A stretch of DNA of 16,921 nucleotides from an uncultured bacterium (lineage in GTDB: Bacteria; Bacillota; Clostridia; TANB77; CAG-508). The notes below the pieces were generated by a model, which was not told the origin of the DNA, did not search any database, and worked only from the letters and a program-made list of their open reading frames with translations. The stretch covers positions 1-16,921 of the forward strand of contig CAJMLO010000023.1 of assembly GCA_905214245.1 (NCBI GenBank), written 5' to 3'. The translations under genes and the position numbers were made by a program. The first letter of the stretch is position 1; each line of letters opens with the position of its first letter. Of the stretch, positions 7,942 through 15,256 are shown one piece after another.

Positions 7942-8077
7942 GAACAAAGCGACTTTAGGTCGCCCTTTGTTCAAAGCCGATTTGAGTTTTCGACTAAAAG
8001 GAGAAAATCTCAAAGGCAATAGCGATTGTAGCATTTTTATATACTAGGAAATGAGAAATTTCCTAATATATAAAAAA
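7942..8077. other. Three consecutive hairpins in the lon-rplS convergent gap
   Basis: Three inverted repeats follow the Lon-like gene: 7942-7972 (GAACAAAG..CGAC / GTCG..CTTTGTTC), 7976-8017 (imperfect, TTGAG-TTTTC / GAAAA-TCTCAA with flanking GCC / GGC), and 8034-8077 (TTTTTATATA-CTAGGAAAT / ATTTCCTA-ATATATAAAAA). None of the first two has a T-run. They could be mRNA 3'-end protection structures or remnants of a repeat element. No coding potential is seen. Confidence 0.5.
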
Positions 8078-8107
8078 GATGTGAGGTTTAAACTTCACAT
8101 CTTTTTT
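8072..8107. terminator. Bidirectional intrinsic terminator between lon and rplS
   Basis: The stem AAAAAAGATGTGA / TCACATCTTTTTT surrounds a short AT-rich loop, with A-run on one side and T-run on the other, so it works in both directions. It ends the plus-strand Lon-like gene and the minus-strand rplS operon. Confidence 0.85.
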
Positions 8108-8116
8108 ATATAAATA

Positions 8117-8566
8117 TTATTCAGCTGGTGTTTCTGTTGTTTCTTCTGCTACAACCTCTTCTACTGCTGGTTCTTCAGTAGGTAGTTCTTCTTTGATAAC
8201 GATTTCTCTATTTTCAATTCTAGCTGTAACATCTTCTTTAGTCTTAGCAGCTTTACCAATTCTATCTCTTAGATAGTATAATTTAGCACGTCTTGCTTTA
8301 CCAACTCTAACAACCTCAACTTTTTCAACCATTGGTGAATGAACTAGGAATGTTTTTTCAACACCAACACCGTAAGCTACACGTCTTACTGTAAATGTTG
8401 CATTTACTCCTCCACCTTGTTTTTTAATTATAATTCCTTCAAATACTTGTATTCTTTCTCTATTTCCTTCTTTAATTCTTTGGTGTACTCTTACTGTATT
8501 ACCAACTTTTAATTCAGGTATCTTGTTTTTAAGTTGTTCGTGTTCAATTGATTTTATGATATCCAT
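8117..8566 (-). CDS. rplS: 50S ribosomal protein L19
   Basis: L19 sits at the 30S-50S interface near the aminoacyl-tRNA site. The core is typical: IPELKVGNTVRVHQRIKEG, RIQVFEGIIIKKQGGG, TFTVRRVAYGVGVEKTF and RRAKLYYLRDRIGKAAK. The protein has 149 residues, about 30 more than the usual 115. The surplus is an acidic tail at about 117-149, rich in Glu, Val and Thr, which looks disordered. AGGAGG lies 8 nt before the ATG. It is the last gene of the ylxM-ffh-rpsP-khpA-rimM-trmD-rplS block and ends at a bidirectional terminator. Confidence 0.97.
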   Translation of the reverse strand: MDIIKSIEHEQLKNKIPELKVGNTVRVHQRIKEGNRERIQVFEGIIIKKQGGGVNATFTVRRVAYGVGVEKTFLVHSPMVEKVEVVRVGKARRAKLYYLRDRIGKAAKTKEDVTARIENREIVIKEELPTEEPAVEEVVAEETTETPAE

Positions 8567-8622
8567 TATGATATCCTCCTTTCTTTAATTTAATGTATCG
8601 GTTTGTCTTACAAACTTGCATA
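8567..8622 (-). promoter_or_regulatory. Short rplS leader, possible L19 autoregulatory leader
   Basis: The trmD-rplS gap carries a small hairpin on the minus strand (GTTTGT-AAG-ACAAAC) and then AATTAAAGAAAGGAGG. L19 leader RNAs are known at this place in low-GC Bacillota, but I cannot confirm the consensus by eye, and the hairpin is small. Confidence 0.3.
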
Positions 8623-9285
8623 CTATTTTAATAAATCTGGACGATTTTTTTTAGTAATCTCTAAGGATTTTTCTTCTCGCCATTTTTTTATATTTTCATG
8701 ATGTCCAGAAATTAAAACCTCTGGCACCTTTTTACCTCTAAATTCTTCTGGTCTTGTATATTGAGGATACTCCAAAAGTCCATCTGAAAATGATTCTTCC
8801 GAAGTTGAACCTTCTGATAAAACACCTTCAACATATCTACTAACACTGTCTACAAGTACCATTGCTGGTATCTCTCCACCTGTTAGTACATAATCTCCTA
8901 TTGAAATTTCTTCATCTACAATCTCATCTAAAACTCTTTGGTCAATTCCTTCGTAATGCCCACATAAGATAATTAAATGATTTTCCTTTGATAGTGCTTT
9001 TACTTTTTCTTGGTTAAGAACCTTACCTTTGGGTGACATGTATATAATTTTTGCATTTTCATCTTTTACAGCTTCATATGCATCATATACAACATCCGGT
9101 CTAATGACCATTCCTTTTCCCCCACCATAAGGTGTATCATCAACTTTTTTGTGTTTATCTTTTGAAAAGTCTCTGATATTTGTTAAATTTATTTCAATTC
9201 GATTATTTTCTACCGCTCTTCCTATAATGCTTTGCTCAAGTGGAGCAAACATTTCTGGAAAAAGAGTAAGTATATCAAATTTCAT
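8623..9285 (-). CDS. trmD: tRNA (guanine-37-N1)-methyltransferase TrmD
   Basis: Methylates G37 of tRNAs read next to a G36, which prevents +1 frameshifting; it uses SAM in a SPOUT trefoil knot. Seen: MKFDILTLFPEMF at the start, DDTPYGGGKGMVIRPD, the cofactor region ILCGHYEGIDQRV and SIGDYVLTGGEIPAMVLVD, then VEGVL and EYPQYTRPEEFRGKKVPEVLISGHH with the conserved Arg of the flexible linker. The length of 220 residues is slightly short but complete. The ATG comes 8 nt after the rimM stop, with AGGTG overlapping that stop. It is of interest here because this genome may have two in-frame +1 shift sites. Confidence 0.97.
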   Translation of the reverse strand: MKFDILTLFPEMFAPLEQSIIGRAVENNRIEINLTNIRDFSKDKHKKVDDTPYGGGKGMVIRPDVVYDAYEAVKDENAKIIYMSPKGKVLNQEKVKALSKENHLIILCGHYEGIDQRVLDEIVDEEISIGDYVLTGGEIPAMVLVDSVSRYVEGVLSEGSTSEESFSDGLLEYPQYTRPEEFRGKKVPEVLISGHHENIKKWREEKSLEITKKNRPDLLK

Positions 9286-9293
9286 ATTTTCAC

Positions 9294-9803
9294 CTATCTT
9301 AATCCTTCTAATAAATGTACTATTATTTTTTCATTTTCTATATCTACATGTTTTATTACTTCATCAATTCCAGGTAAAAGAATTTGCTTTCCAAGTTCAT
9401 TTTTAACAACATAAATATCACTACTTTTGTTATTATAAATGTCATCTACTTTTCCAAGTAACTCGCCTTCTTCTGTATATACACTTGCACCTATAAGGTC
9501 TGCAATAAAATATGTTCCTTCTGGAAGCTTTCTTGCATCTTTTCTATGAATTTTTAAATAACAACCTTTTAGCTTTTCAGCATCATTCATATTATCTACG
9601 CCTTTTAGTTTTAATAACACTACTGTTTGCCTATATTTAACTTCTTCAATTTGCATCTCTATTAGTTCTTTGTTTTTTACAACAAGTACACTTTTTAGTT
9701 CTTCAAATCTTTCCATATCAGCTGTAAAAGGTTTAACTTTTACAAATCCCTTAATTCCAAATGTATTAACTATTTGGCCAACTTCGAAATATTCTTGTTT
9801 CAT
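9294..9803 (-). CDS. rimM: Ribosome maturation factor RimM
   Basis: A 30S assembly factor that binds S19 and helps mature the 3' domain of 16S rRNA. The N-terminal RimM domain begins YFEVGQIVNTFGIKGFVKVKPFT. The C-terminal PRC-barrel has EGTYFIADLIGASVYTEEGE and the closing LLPGIDEVIKHVDIENEKI. The 169 residues match the family. The ribosome-binding site is GAAGGG. It lies between khpA (about 23-nt gap) and trmD (8-nt gap), the normal order. Confidence 0.96.
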   Translation of the reverse strand: MKQEYFEVGQIVNTFGIKGFVKVKPFTADMERFEELKSVLVVKNKELIEMQIEEVKYRQTVVLLKLKGVDNMNDAEKLKGCYLKIHRKDARKLPEGTYFIADLIGASVYTEEGELLGKVDDIYNNKSSDIYVVKNELGKQILLPGIDEVIKHVDIENEKIIVHLLEGLR

Positions 9804-9826
9804 ATTACCCTTCTTTTTTGTAGTAA

Positions 9827-10057
9827 TTAATCTACAAATTCTATTGTTATTTTTTTCTTTTCCTTTGCACCTAATGATTTCATAAGAGTACGTATTGCTT
9901 TTGCAATTTTACCTTGCTTACCAATTACTCTCCCCATGTCATTATTTGCAACCTTTACAGAGTAAACAATATTCTCGCCATCTATTTTTTCTGAAATAGA
10001 AACTGCATCTCTATCATCTACAATGTTTAATATGATACTTTCTAAGATATCTTTCAT
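9827..10057 (-). CDS. khpA: KH-domain RNA-binding protein KhpA
   Basis: A small KH-domain RNA-binding protein that pairs with KhpB in Bacillota and affects cell elongation and sRNA biology. The KH signature is MGRVIGKQGKIAKAIRTL, with the GKQG loop that grips RNA. It has 76 residues. I chose the ATG at 10055-10057 (MKDILESI) because AGGAG lies 7 nt upstream; another ATG six bases earlier lies only 2 nt from that site. It sits between rpsP and rimM, its usual place. Confidence 0.93.
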   Translation of the reverse strand: MKDILESIILNIVDDRDAVSISEKIDGENIVYSVKVANNDMGRVIGKQGKIAKAIRTLMKSLGAKEKKKITIEFVD

Positions 10058-10087
10058 TAGCATTTCTCCTATTTATAGTATCTAAAA

Positions 10088-10321
10088 TTAGTTAGCTTTT
10101 TCAATTAAAGCTTTAACTGTATCTGTTGGTTTTGCGCCATCTTTAATCCATTTTTCTACTTTTTCTTTATCAAGAACAACTGTAGCTGGATCTGTCATTG
10201 GATTGTATGAACCAATTTTTTCGATGATTTTTCCATCTCTTGGGCTTCTTGAATCTGCAACAACAATATGATAGAATGGAGCTTTTTTAGCACCTTGTCT
10301 TTGTAATCTGATTTTTACCAT
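10088..10321 (-). CDS. rpsP: 30S ribosomal protein S16
   Basis: S16 is an assembly protein of the 30S body. Residues MVKIRLQRQGAKKAPFYHIV, ADSRSPRDGKIIEKIGSYNP and a C-terminal region that ends DTVKALIEKAN are diagnostic. It has 77 residues. I chose the ATG at 10319-10321, which has AGGAGGTG 6 nt upstream; a GTG nine bases earlier overlaps that site and is unlikely. A 25-nt hairpin precedes it in the gap from ffh. Confidence 0.97.
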   Translation of the reverse strand: MVKIRLQRQGAKKAPFYHIVVADSRSPRDGKIIEKIGSYNPMTDPATVVLDKEKVEKWIKDGAKPTDTVKALIEKAN

Positions 10322-10347
10322 AATATTCACCTCCTGAAAATTTGCGT

Positions 10348-10372
10348 AAGATTTAAGTTTAGCTTAAATCTT
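10348..10372 (-). other. Intercistronic hairpin between ffh and rpsP
   Basis: A perfect 10-bp stem, AAGATTTAAG / CTTAAATCTT, with a 5-nt loop. No T-run follows on the minus strand, so it is not a classic terminator. It may be a processing or stabilising element that sets rpsP expression apart from ffh. Confidence 0.55.
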
Positions 10373-10409
10373 GATATATATTAAAAATTAAAAACTAAAT
10401 TATGTAATG

Positions 10410-11763
10410 CTATTTAAGCATTCCTTTTAAATCATTTGGGTTAATTCCCTTCATCATCTTCTTTAGATTCTTTTCATTTTGCATTTTTCTCATCATTTTT
10501 TGAGTCATTTCAAAAGATTTCATGAATTTGTTGATGTCTTGAACTGTAGTTCCACTTCCTCTTGCAATTCTTAAACGTCTATTTCCATTTAACAATTTTG
10601 GATTTTTTCTTTCTTCTTTTGTCATTGAAGAAATCATTGCTTCTATTCTAACAAATTCTTTGTCATCAACTTTTACATCTTTTAATTGATTCATGCCTGG
10701 TATCATTTTTAATAATGATGAAAATGAACCCATTTTTTTGATTTGTTTCAATTGAGCTAAATAATCATCTAAGTCTAAGTCCTTTTTCTGTTTCATTTGT
10801 TTTTCAAGCTTTTCAGCCTCTTCCATGTCAAATGATTCTTCAGCTTTTTCTATAATTGAAAGTACATCACCCATTCCTAAAATTCTTGATGCCATTCTAT
10901 CTGGATGAAATACTTCGATATCACTTAATTTTTCGCCAGTTGCTGCAAACTTAATTGGTCTCCCTGTAATTTTCTTTACAGAAATTGCAGCACCACCACG
11001 TGTATCACCATCAAGTTTTGTTAAAACAACTCCATCAATTCCTAAACTATCATTAAATGCTTTTGCAACATTTACAGCATCTTGACCTGTCATAGAATCT
11101 ACAACCAATAAGATTTCATGTGGCTTAACATTTGCTTTTACATTTTTAAGCTCATTCATTAGTTCTTCATCTATATGAAGTCTACCTGCTGTATCTAATA
11201 TAACAACATCATTTAATTTGCTTATTGCTGTATCAATTGCTTGTCTTGCAATCTTCACAACATCTTTTGAGTTTTCATTTGCAAAAACTGGTATATTTAA
11301 CTGTCCTCCAACAACTTGAAGTTGCTTAATTGCTGCTGGTCTATAAACATCACATGCAACAAGTAGTGGCTTTTTACCTTGTTTTCTTAAAAGATTGGCA
11401 AGCTTACCTGCAGTAGTAGTTTTTCCGTGAACCTTGAAGTCCAACTAGCATAATTATTGTTGGTGGGTTTGGGGTAAAATTAATTTTACTTTCTGTTCCA
11501 CCTAGAAGTTCTATAAGTTCATCTTTTACAATTTTTATTACTTGCTGACCAGGTGTTAAAGATTTCAAAACATCCTGTCCTAAAGCTTTTTCTTGTATTG
11601 TATTTATAAATTCTTTTACAATTGCATAGTTAACGTCAGCTTCTAGTAATGCAAGTTTTACTTCTCTAAGCATTTCTTTTAAGTCTGATTCAGTAATTCT
11701 TGATTTACCTCTTAGTTTTCTTGTTACTGCTTGAAGTTTTTCAGATAATCCCTCAAATGCCAT
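10410..11763 (-). CDS. ffh: Signal recognition particle GTPase Ffh, with a +1 frameshift in the P-loop
   Basis: The SRP54 homologue, which binds signal peptides on the ribosome and, with FtsY, targets proteins to the membrane. The first frame gives residues 1-112: the N domain (MAFEGLSEKLQAV, ESDLKEMLREVKLALLEADVN) up to IIMLVGLQGS. An extra C at 11427 shifts the frame. From 11426 it continues GKTTTAGKLANLLRKQGKKP, then DTAGRLHID, TKLDGDTRGGAA, GEKLSDIEVF and a methionine-rich M domain with GSGTTVQDINKF. Ignoring the C gives about 450 residues, the normal length, with Walker A intact (about 108-115). Uncorrected, translation stops eight codons after the shift, giving 119 residues with only the N domain. 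GGAGGA lies 9-10 nt before the ATG. Ffh is essential in most bacteria, so either the cell corrects the frame or the sequence is wrong. Confidence 0.93.
11419..11430 (-). other. Frameshift site in the ffh Walker A motif (extra C at 11427)
   Basis: On the minus strand the bases read TCA C GGA AAA AC where Ser-Gly-Lys-Thr is expected. The extra C creates an in-frame CGG. Skipping it restores GSGKT. The position and the following GGAAAAAC are identical to the tsaE site at 3721-3732. Confidence 0.88.
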
Positions 11764-11790
11764 TATACTTGCTCCTCCTCTTTACATATA

Positions 11791-12138
11791 CTAATTTAAA
11801 CAAATTAGTTCTTTTCTAATGTTATTCAAAATCTTCTCAATCTTTTTATCTGATGCTGTTTCTTCTATCTTGCTTAATTGTGTTAAGATTTGCTGTATTT
11901 GTTTTTCTTGATTTAATGTTCTTTTCATAACCAAAAGCTTTTCTTCATATTCGAAAAGTTTGTTTTCCCCCTTTTTTAGTATATCTCTTACTGCTTGTCT
12001 TGTTATATTATTATTTTCAGCAATTTCAGATAGTGATAAATCATTATTATAATAATCATTAATAATGTCATATTGTTTTTGCGTTAAAAGCTTGCCATAT
12101 ATATCGCAAAGCATACCTATTTCAATATGTTTTTCCAT
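11791..12138 (-). CDS. ylxM: YlxM-family helix-turn-helix protein, SRP-associated
   Basis: A small helix-turn-helix protein (UPF0122 family) encoded directly before ffh in many Bacillota; work in streptococci links it to modulation of SRP GTPase activity. The sigma-70 region-4-like HTH is seen as LLTQKQYDIINDYY, NNDLSLSEIAENNNITRQAVRDIL and KKGENKLFEYEEKL. It has 115 residues from the ATG at 12136-12138, with AGGA 9 nt upstream; an upstream start would overlap that site. It is the first gene of the block, 27 nt before ffh, and the order ylxM-ffh is itself diagnostic. Confidence 0.92.
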   Translation of the reverse strand: MEKHIEIGMLCDIYGKLLTQKQYDIINDYYNNDLSLSEIAENNNITRQAVRDILKKGENKLFEYEEKLLVMKRTLNQEKQIQQILTQLSKIEETASDKKIEKILNNIRKELICLN

Positions 12139-12175
12139 CTTATCACTTCCTATTTTTAGTTGCAAAACAAATACA

Positions 12176-12222
12176 CTAAAAAATAAAGTATATTAGCATA
12201 ATTTGTAATGCTAATATACTTT
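12176..12222 (-). terminator. Intrinsic terminator of the Dlt-like operon
   Basis: A perfect 14-bp stem, AAAGTATATTAGCA / TGCTAATATACTTT (12185-12198 and 12209-12222), with a 10-nt loop, followed on the minus strand by TATTTTTTA. It lies 29 nt after the stop of the SGNH gene. Confidence 0.8.
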
Positions 12223-12246
12223 ACATCATTTTTGTTGATTTGTCAA
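12218..12246 (-). promoter_or_regulatory. Predicted promoter of ylxM-ffh, overlapping the upstream terminator
   Basis: On the minus strand a perfect TTGACA (12241-12246) is followed after 17 nt by TAAAGT (12218-12223). The -10 overlaps the first arm of the Dlt-operon terminator stem. A transcript starting near 12211 would carry only part of that arm, so it would not be terminated by it. Confidence 0.6.
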
Positions 12247-12251
12247 GTGTT

Positions 12252-13274
12252 TTACTGCTTTTTGTTTAAAAATTCCTCATATTTTACAAGTTCTTCATTC
12301 CATGATTGATAATTTTTTTCATTTTTATGATTTGGAATATCATAATTTGAATTTATAAATTTACCGACAAACTCTGTAAATTTTTGTGCGCCTTTTACAT
12401 TTAAATGAGTTCCGCCATCAGATGTATCAGTTTTCCAATTAATTTTTAATTTTTCAGAGCTTTTATTTGCATCTAAAAATTTCACGTTATTGGTGTCAGC
12501 CCATCTTTGCACACTTGTATTTTTTTCTTCAGACCAATTTTTAGGGGTAGGTGGAAATAATATCATTAATTCAATATTATTTTTGTCGCACAATTCTTTA
12601 ATTTTGTCTAAGTATTTTTCAGCATTTTGAGTTATTAGATTATTTTGTTGTTTTTTTGGATTTTTAGGTGCCTTATATGCTTTTGTAGTCTTCCCAAGCC
12701 AACATCCTTTAAATACTTCATTATTGTGATATGCTTGACCAAATGTTCCTGCAAAATCATCTTCTGTTAATTCTTTCCATCTATCGTGAAATCTAAGTAA
12801 TGGCATCACAAATGATAGCTGTCTTGATGTTGAAATATTCCCCTGTGGATCTCTTAATGCTTTAATTTTATTTTTTCCAAATTTCATATTATCAAACAAA
12901 TGCCTTTGATATCCATTTTTCATTGGCTTTGAATCAAATAAACTTTCAGCATTTATTACAACTAATTTTGGTTTTTGATATTGCAAAGCTTCTTCTAAGC
13001 AGTAATACTGATCCCATGTTTTTTGTGCTGGTGATGAAAAATCATATCCTGCATATCCATATTCTTTCCACAATTGCATTGGTGAAATTCCTCTATAAAT
13101 AGAGCTATCTCCCATAAATAATATATCTAGCGAGTCTTTAGGCTCTTCATAAAATTCTTTTATAATTGTTGTATATTCTGTTTTTGGAATAAAGATATTT
13201 TGTAATATCCAAAACAATATAATTCCTATAATGCAAAATGTTACTACTCGTAGTATTATCTTTAATTTATCCAT
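12252..13274 (-). CDS. DltD-like SGNH-fold acyl-transfer protein
   Basis: A membrane-anchored extracytoplasmic protein likely to take the acyl group from the MBOAT partner and place it on a cell-envelope polymer. A single transmembrane segment lies at about 6-29. The SGNH block I is ILFMGDSSIYRG, with the likely nucleophile Ser57 (Ser58 possible). The other catalytic motif is SDGGTHLNVKGAQKF, with Asp286 and His290 as candidates. The 340 residues are shorter than usual DltD (about 400). It is last in the operon, 44 nt after the MBOAT gene, and a terminator follows. DltD or an AlgX/PatB-type partner are both possible; I cannot separate these without a search. The function is inferred from fold motifs and neighbours. 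Confidence 0.75.
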   Translation of the reverse strand: MDKLKIILRVVTFCIIGIILFWILQNIFIPKTEYTTIIKEFYEEPKDSLDILFMGDSSIYRGISPMQLWKEYGYAGYDFSSPAQKTWDQYYCLEEALQYQKPKLVVINAESLFDSKPMKNGYQRHLFDNMKFGKNKIKALRDPQGNISTSRQLSFVMPLLRFHDRWKELTEDDFAGTFGQAYHNNEVFKGCWLGKTTKAYKAPKNPKKQQNNLITQNAEKYLDKIKELCDKNNIELMILFPPTPKNWSEEKNTSVQRWADTNNVKFLDANKSSEKLKINWKTDTSDGGTHLNVKGAQKFTEFVGKFINSNYDIPNHKNEKNYQSWNEELVKYEEFLNKKQ

Positions 13275-13318
13275 TTCTATCTTGTTCCTTTCTCTATGTT
13301 AAATTGTAATTTTTATAT

Positions 13319-14902
13319 TTAGAATTGACCATAAATAAAGTCACTAACATTATATCCAGGTCCATAAATTCCAAATAAAATTATTGCAAAAATAATCATA
13401 TAGTATAAACACCATCTAAATGGAATATTTTGTTTTGATATTGTTTCTCTAATATTATATCCTTTTTCTTGTAGTAAGCTTACAACAAACATAATTATCA
13501 TACCAATTATAAGAACAATAAAATCTGCTCCTGTAAATCCTATGTTATATAATCTTCCATCAAATATCATTCCTATATTTTGAGATGTAAACATGGACAT
13601 AAACATTTGATTTGCATTTTCTAAGCTTGTTGCTCTAAATATTAGCATTCCAAACAATACAAATGCAGTAGTTCTTAGCATTTGCCATAATCTATATCCA
13701 AAACAATCTTTATCTATTTTAAATATTTTTACTATCTTTTCTCCAAGTGGTTCAAATAACATTCCTAAAATCATTATTACATAATAATATAATCCATAAC
13801 AAATGTACTTAACACTTGCACCATGCCAGATTCCATTACCAAGCCATACAAAGAATAATGCAAAGGCTGCTGGAATTAATTTTGAAATATAGCTTTTCTT
13901 AAATATTTTCTTTGCACCATTTGTAACATGAACTGTAGCTTTTGATAAAGATACTGGATAGAAAACGTAATCTTTTAGCCATGTTCCAAGAGTAATGTGC
14001 CATCTTCTCCAAAACTCTTGTACTGATTTTGAGAAAAATGGTCTTCTAAAGTTTTCTGCCATTTTTATTCCCATTATTTGAGCTGTACCTGTTACTATGT
14101 CCATACAACCTGAAAATTCTGCGTATATTTGAAGTGTGTAAAATACAACTGCAACAAATATAGGAATTCCTGAATATTCCTGATAGTTTCCAAAAACAGT
14201 ATTTACAAAAAGAGCTGCTCTATCTGCAATTACCATTTTTTTAAAATATCCCCATAGCATCAATTGTATACCATATTTTGCATTTTCATAACTAAATTTG
14301 TGTGGTTCATATAATTGATGAGCTAGGTCATCATATCTTCCAATTGGTCCTTCAACCATTTGTGGGAAGAATGATACAAATAATGCAACTCTTGCAAAAT
14401 TTTTATCGGCTTCATATTTTCCTCTATATACATCTATAACATAGCTTATTGCTTGCAATGTATAATATGAAATACCAAGTGGTAATATTATTTTAGCAAA
14501 AGGCATTTGGAAATTTAAGTGCAGTATTGAATTTAAACTTCCTACCAAGAAATTTGAATATTTTAAATATGTTAAAATTCCAAAATTAATAAGTACTAAA
14601 AAGAAAACTATCCATTTTTTCTTTTTCTTTGCTTGTTTTTTTATTTTCTTTTTTTCATCTTTGTTGTCTATTGTTTTACATTTTGCCTTTGCTGTTTTCT
14701 CAGTTTTATCAAGTAGTAATGCTCCTAAATAAATACTGATAGTTGTGATTAGCATATATGCAATTAGTTTATTGCTAGAAAACCAATAAAAAGCATAGCT
14801 TGAAGCAAGAAGTACAAACCATTTTGCCTTTTTAGGAAACGCAAAATACAAAACACATGTTATAACAACAAAAGCTATAAATCCTATTGAATTGATTGCC
14901 AT
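13319..14902 (-). CDS. MBOAT-family O-acyltransferase, AlgI/DltB-like
   Basis: A polytopic membrane protein of the membrane-bound O-acyltransferase family, which moves an activated acyl group across the membrane. Seen: PLGISYYTLQAISYVIDVYRG, ALFVSFFPQMVEGPIGR, NFRRPFFSKSVQEFWRRWHI (His302) and GNGIWHGAS with the conserved catalytic His360. Many hydrophobic segments fill the length, and a Lys-rich cytoplasmic loop lies at about 70-97. At 527 residues it is longer than DltB (about 400) and reads more like AlgI/PatA, which transfer acetyl groups to polysaccharides. The last residues are FIYGQF. It is third in the operon, after ligase and carrier genes. Whether it handles D-alanine or another acyl group is not settled. 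Confidence 0.85.
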   Translation of the reverse strand: MAINSIGFIAFVVITCVLYFAFPKKAKWFVLLASSYAFYWFSSNKLIAYMLITTISIYLGALLLDKTEKTAKAKCKTIDNKDEKKKIKKQAKKKKKWIVFFLVLINFGILTYLKYSNFLVGSLNSILHLNFQMPFAKIILPLGISYYTLQAISYVIDVYRGKYEADKNFARVALFVSFFPQMVEGPIGRYDDLAHQLYEPHKFSYENAKYGIQLMLWGYFKKMVIADRAALFVNTVFGNYQEYSGIPIFVAVVFYTLQIYAEFSGCMDIVTGTAQIMGIKMAENFRRPFFSKSVQEFWRRWHITLGTWLKDYVFYPVSLSKATVHVTNGAKKIFKKSYISKLIPAAFALFFVWLGNGIWHGASVKYICYGLYYYVIMILGMLFEPLGEKIVKIFKIDKDCFGYRLWQMLRTTAFVLFGMLIFRATSLENANQMFMSMFTSQNIGMIFDGRLYNIGFTGADFIVLIIGMIIMFVVSLLQEKGYNIRETISKQNIPFRWCLYYMIIFAIILFGIYGPGYNVSDFIYGQF

Positions 14903-15011
14903 TTCTATTTTCTCCTTTTATTTTTGTCCATTTACAAGTTCAAATAGAGCAAGTATCTGAGCTATCCGACTTCCAAGGAACAGTTCAAATGCTATGCTCT
15001 ATTTAATCTTA
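14903..15011 (-). other. Structured 109-nt spacer between carrier and MBOAT genes
   Basis: An outer stem AAATAGAGCA / TGCTCTATTT (14942-14951 and 14995-15004) encloses a palindrome, TTCCAAGGAA (14971-14980). The 8-mer GTTCAAAT occurs twice, at 14938 and 14983. It is the largest gap in the operon; the others are 17 and 44 nt. It could be a processing or attenuation element that raises carrier protein over membrane enzyme. No open reading frame, and no small dltX-like gene, is seen here. Confidence 0.5.
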
Positions 15012-15239
15012 TTACTCTTCTTCTAATCTTTGGATTAATTCATACATTGCTTCTGCTGAATTGAAGTTTTCTGGAATAATATCACCAGGCTTAATTTCAA
15101 CATCAAATTGATCATTAATTGCTGCAACTATTGTTACAATATCAAATGAGTCTAATTCCTCATCATCAATTAAATGCTCATTGTTTTCAAAATCAACCTC
15201 AGGTTTAATTCCATTTAATAATTCTATTAATTCTTCCAT
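15012..15239 (-). CDS. dltC: DltC-like acyl carrier protein
   Basis: A 75-residue four-helix carrier that would hold the activated acyl group as a thioester. The phosphopantetheine site is in EELDSFDIV, with Ser31 as the attachment residue in the DSF form typical of DltC (DSL in fatty-acid carriers). IVAAINDQFDVEIKPGDIIPENF and the acidic surface are typical. The gene comes 17 nt after the ligase gene. The DltC name rests on the DSF motif and operon context; it could equally serve a related acylation system. Confidence 0.82.
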   Translation of the reverse strand: MEELIELLNGIKPEVDFENNEHLIDDEELDSFDIVTIVAAINDQFDVEIKPGDIIPENFNSAEAMYELIQRLEEE

Positions 15240-15256
15240 TTTTCTATCCTTTCTTT

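Noticed and set aside
9149..9885. Several plus-strand open frames opposite trmD and rimM
   Set aside because: They mirror the codons of conserved genes and have hydrophobic, low-complexity products without start signals.
14958..14990. A tRNA-like D-arm, GGATAGCTCAG, on the minus strand in the carrier-MBOAT gap
   Set aside because: The closing GAGC of the D-stem, an anticodon arm, a TTCGA loop and a 7-bp acceptor stem are all missing, so it is not a tRNA gene.
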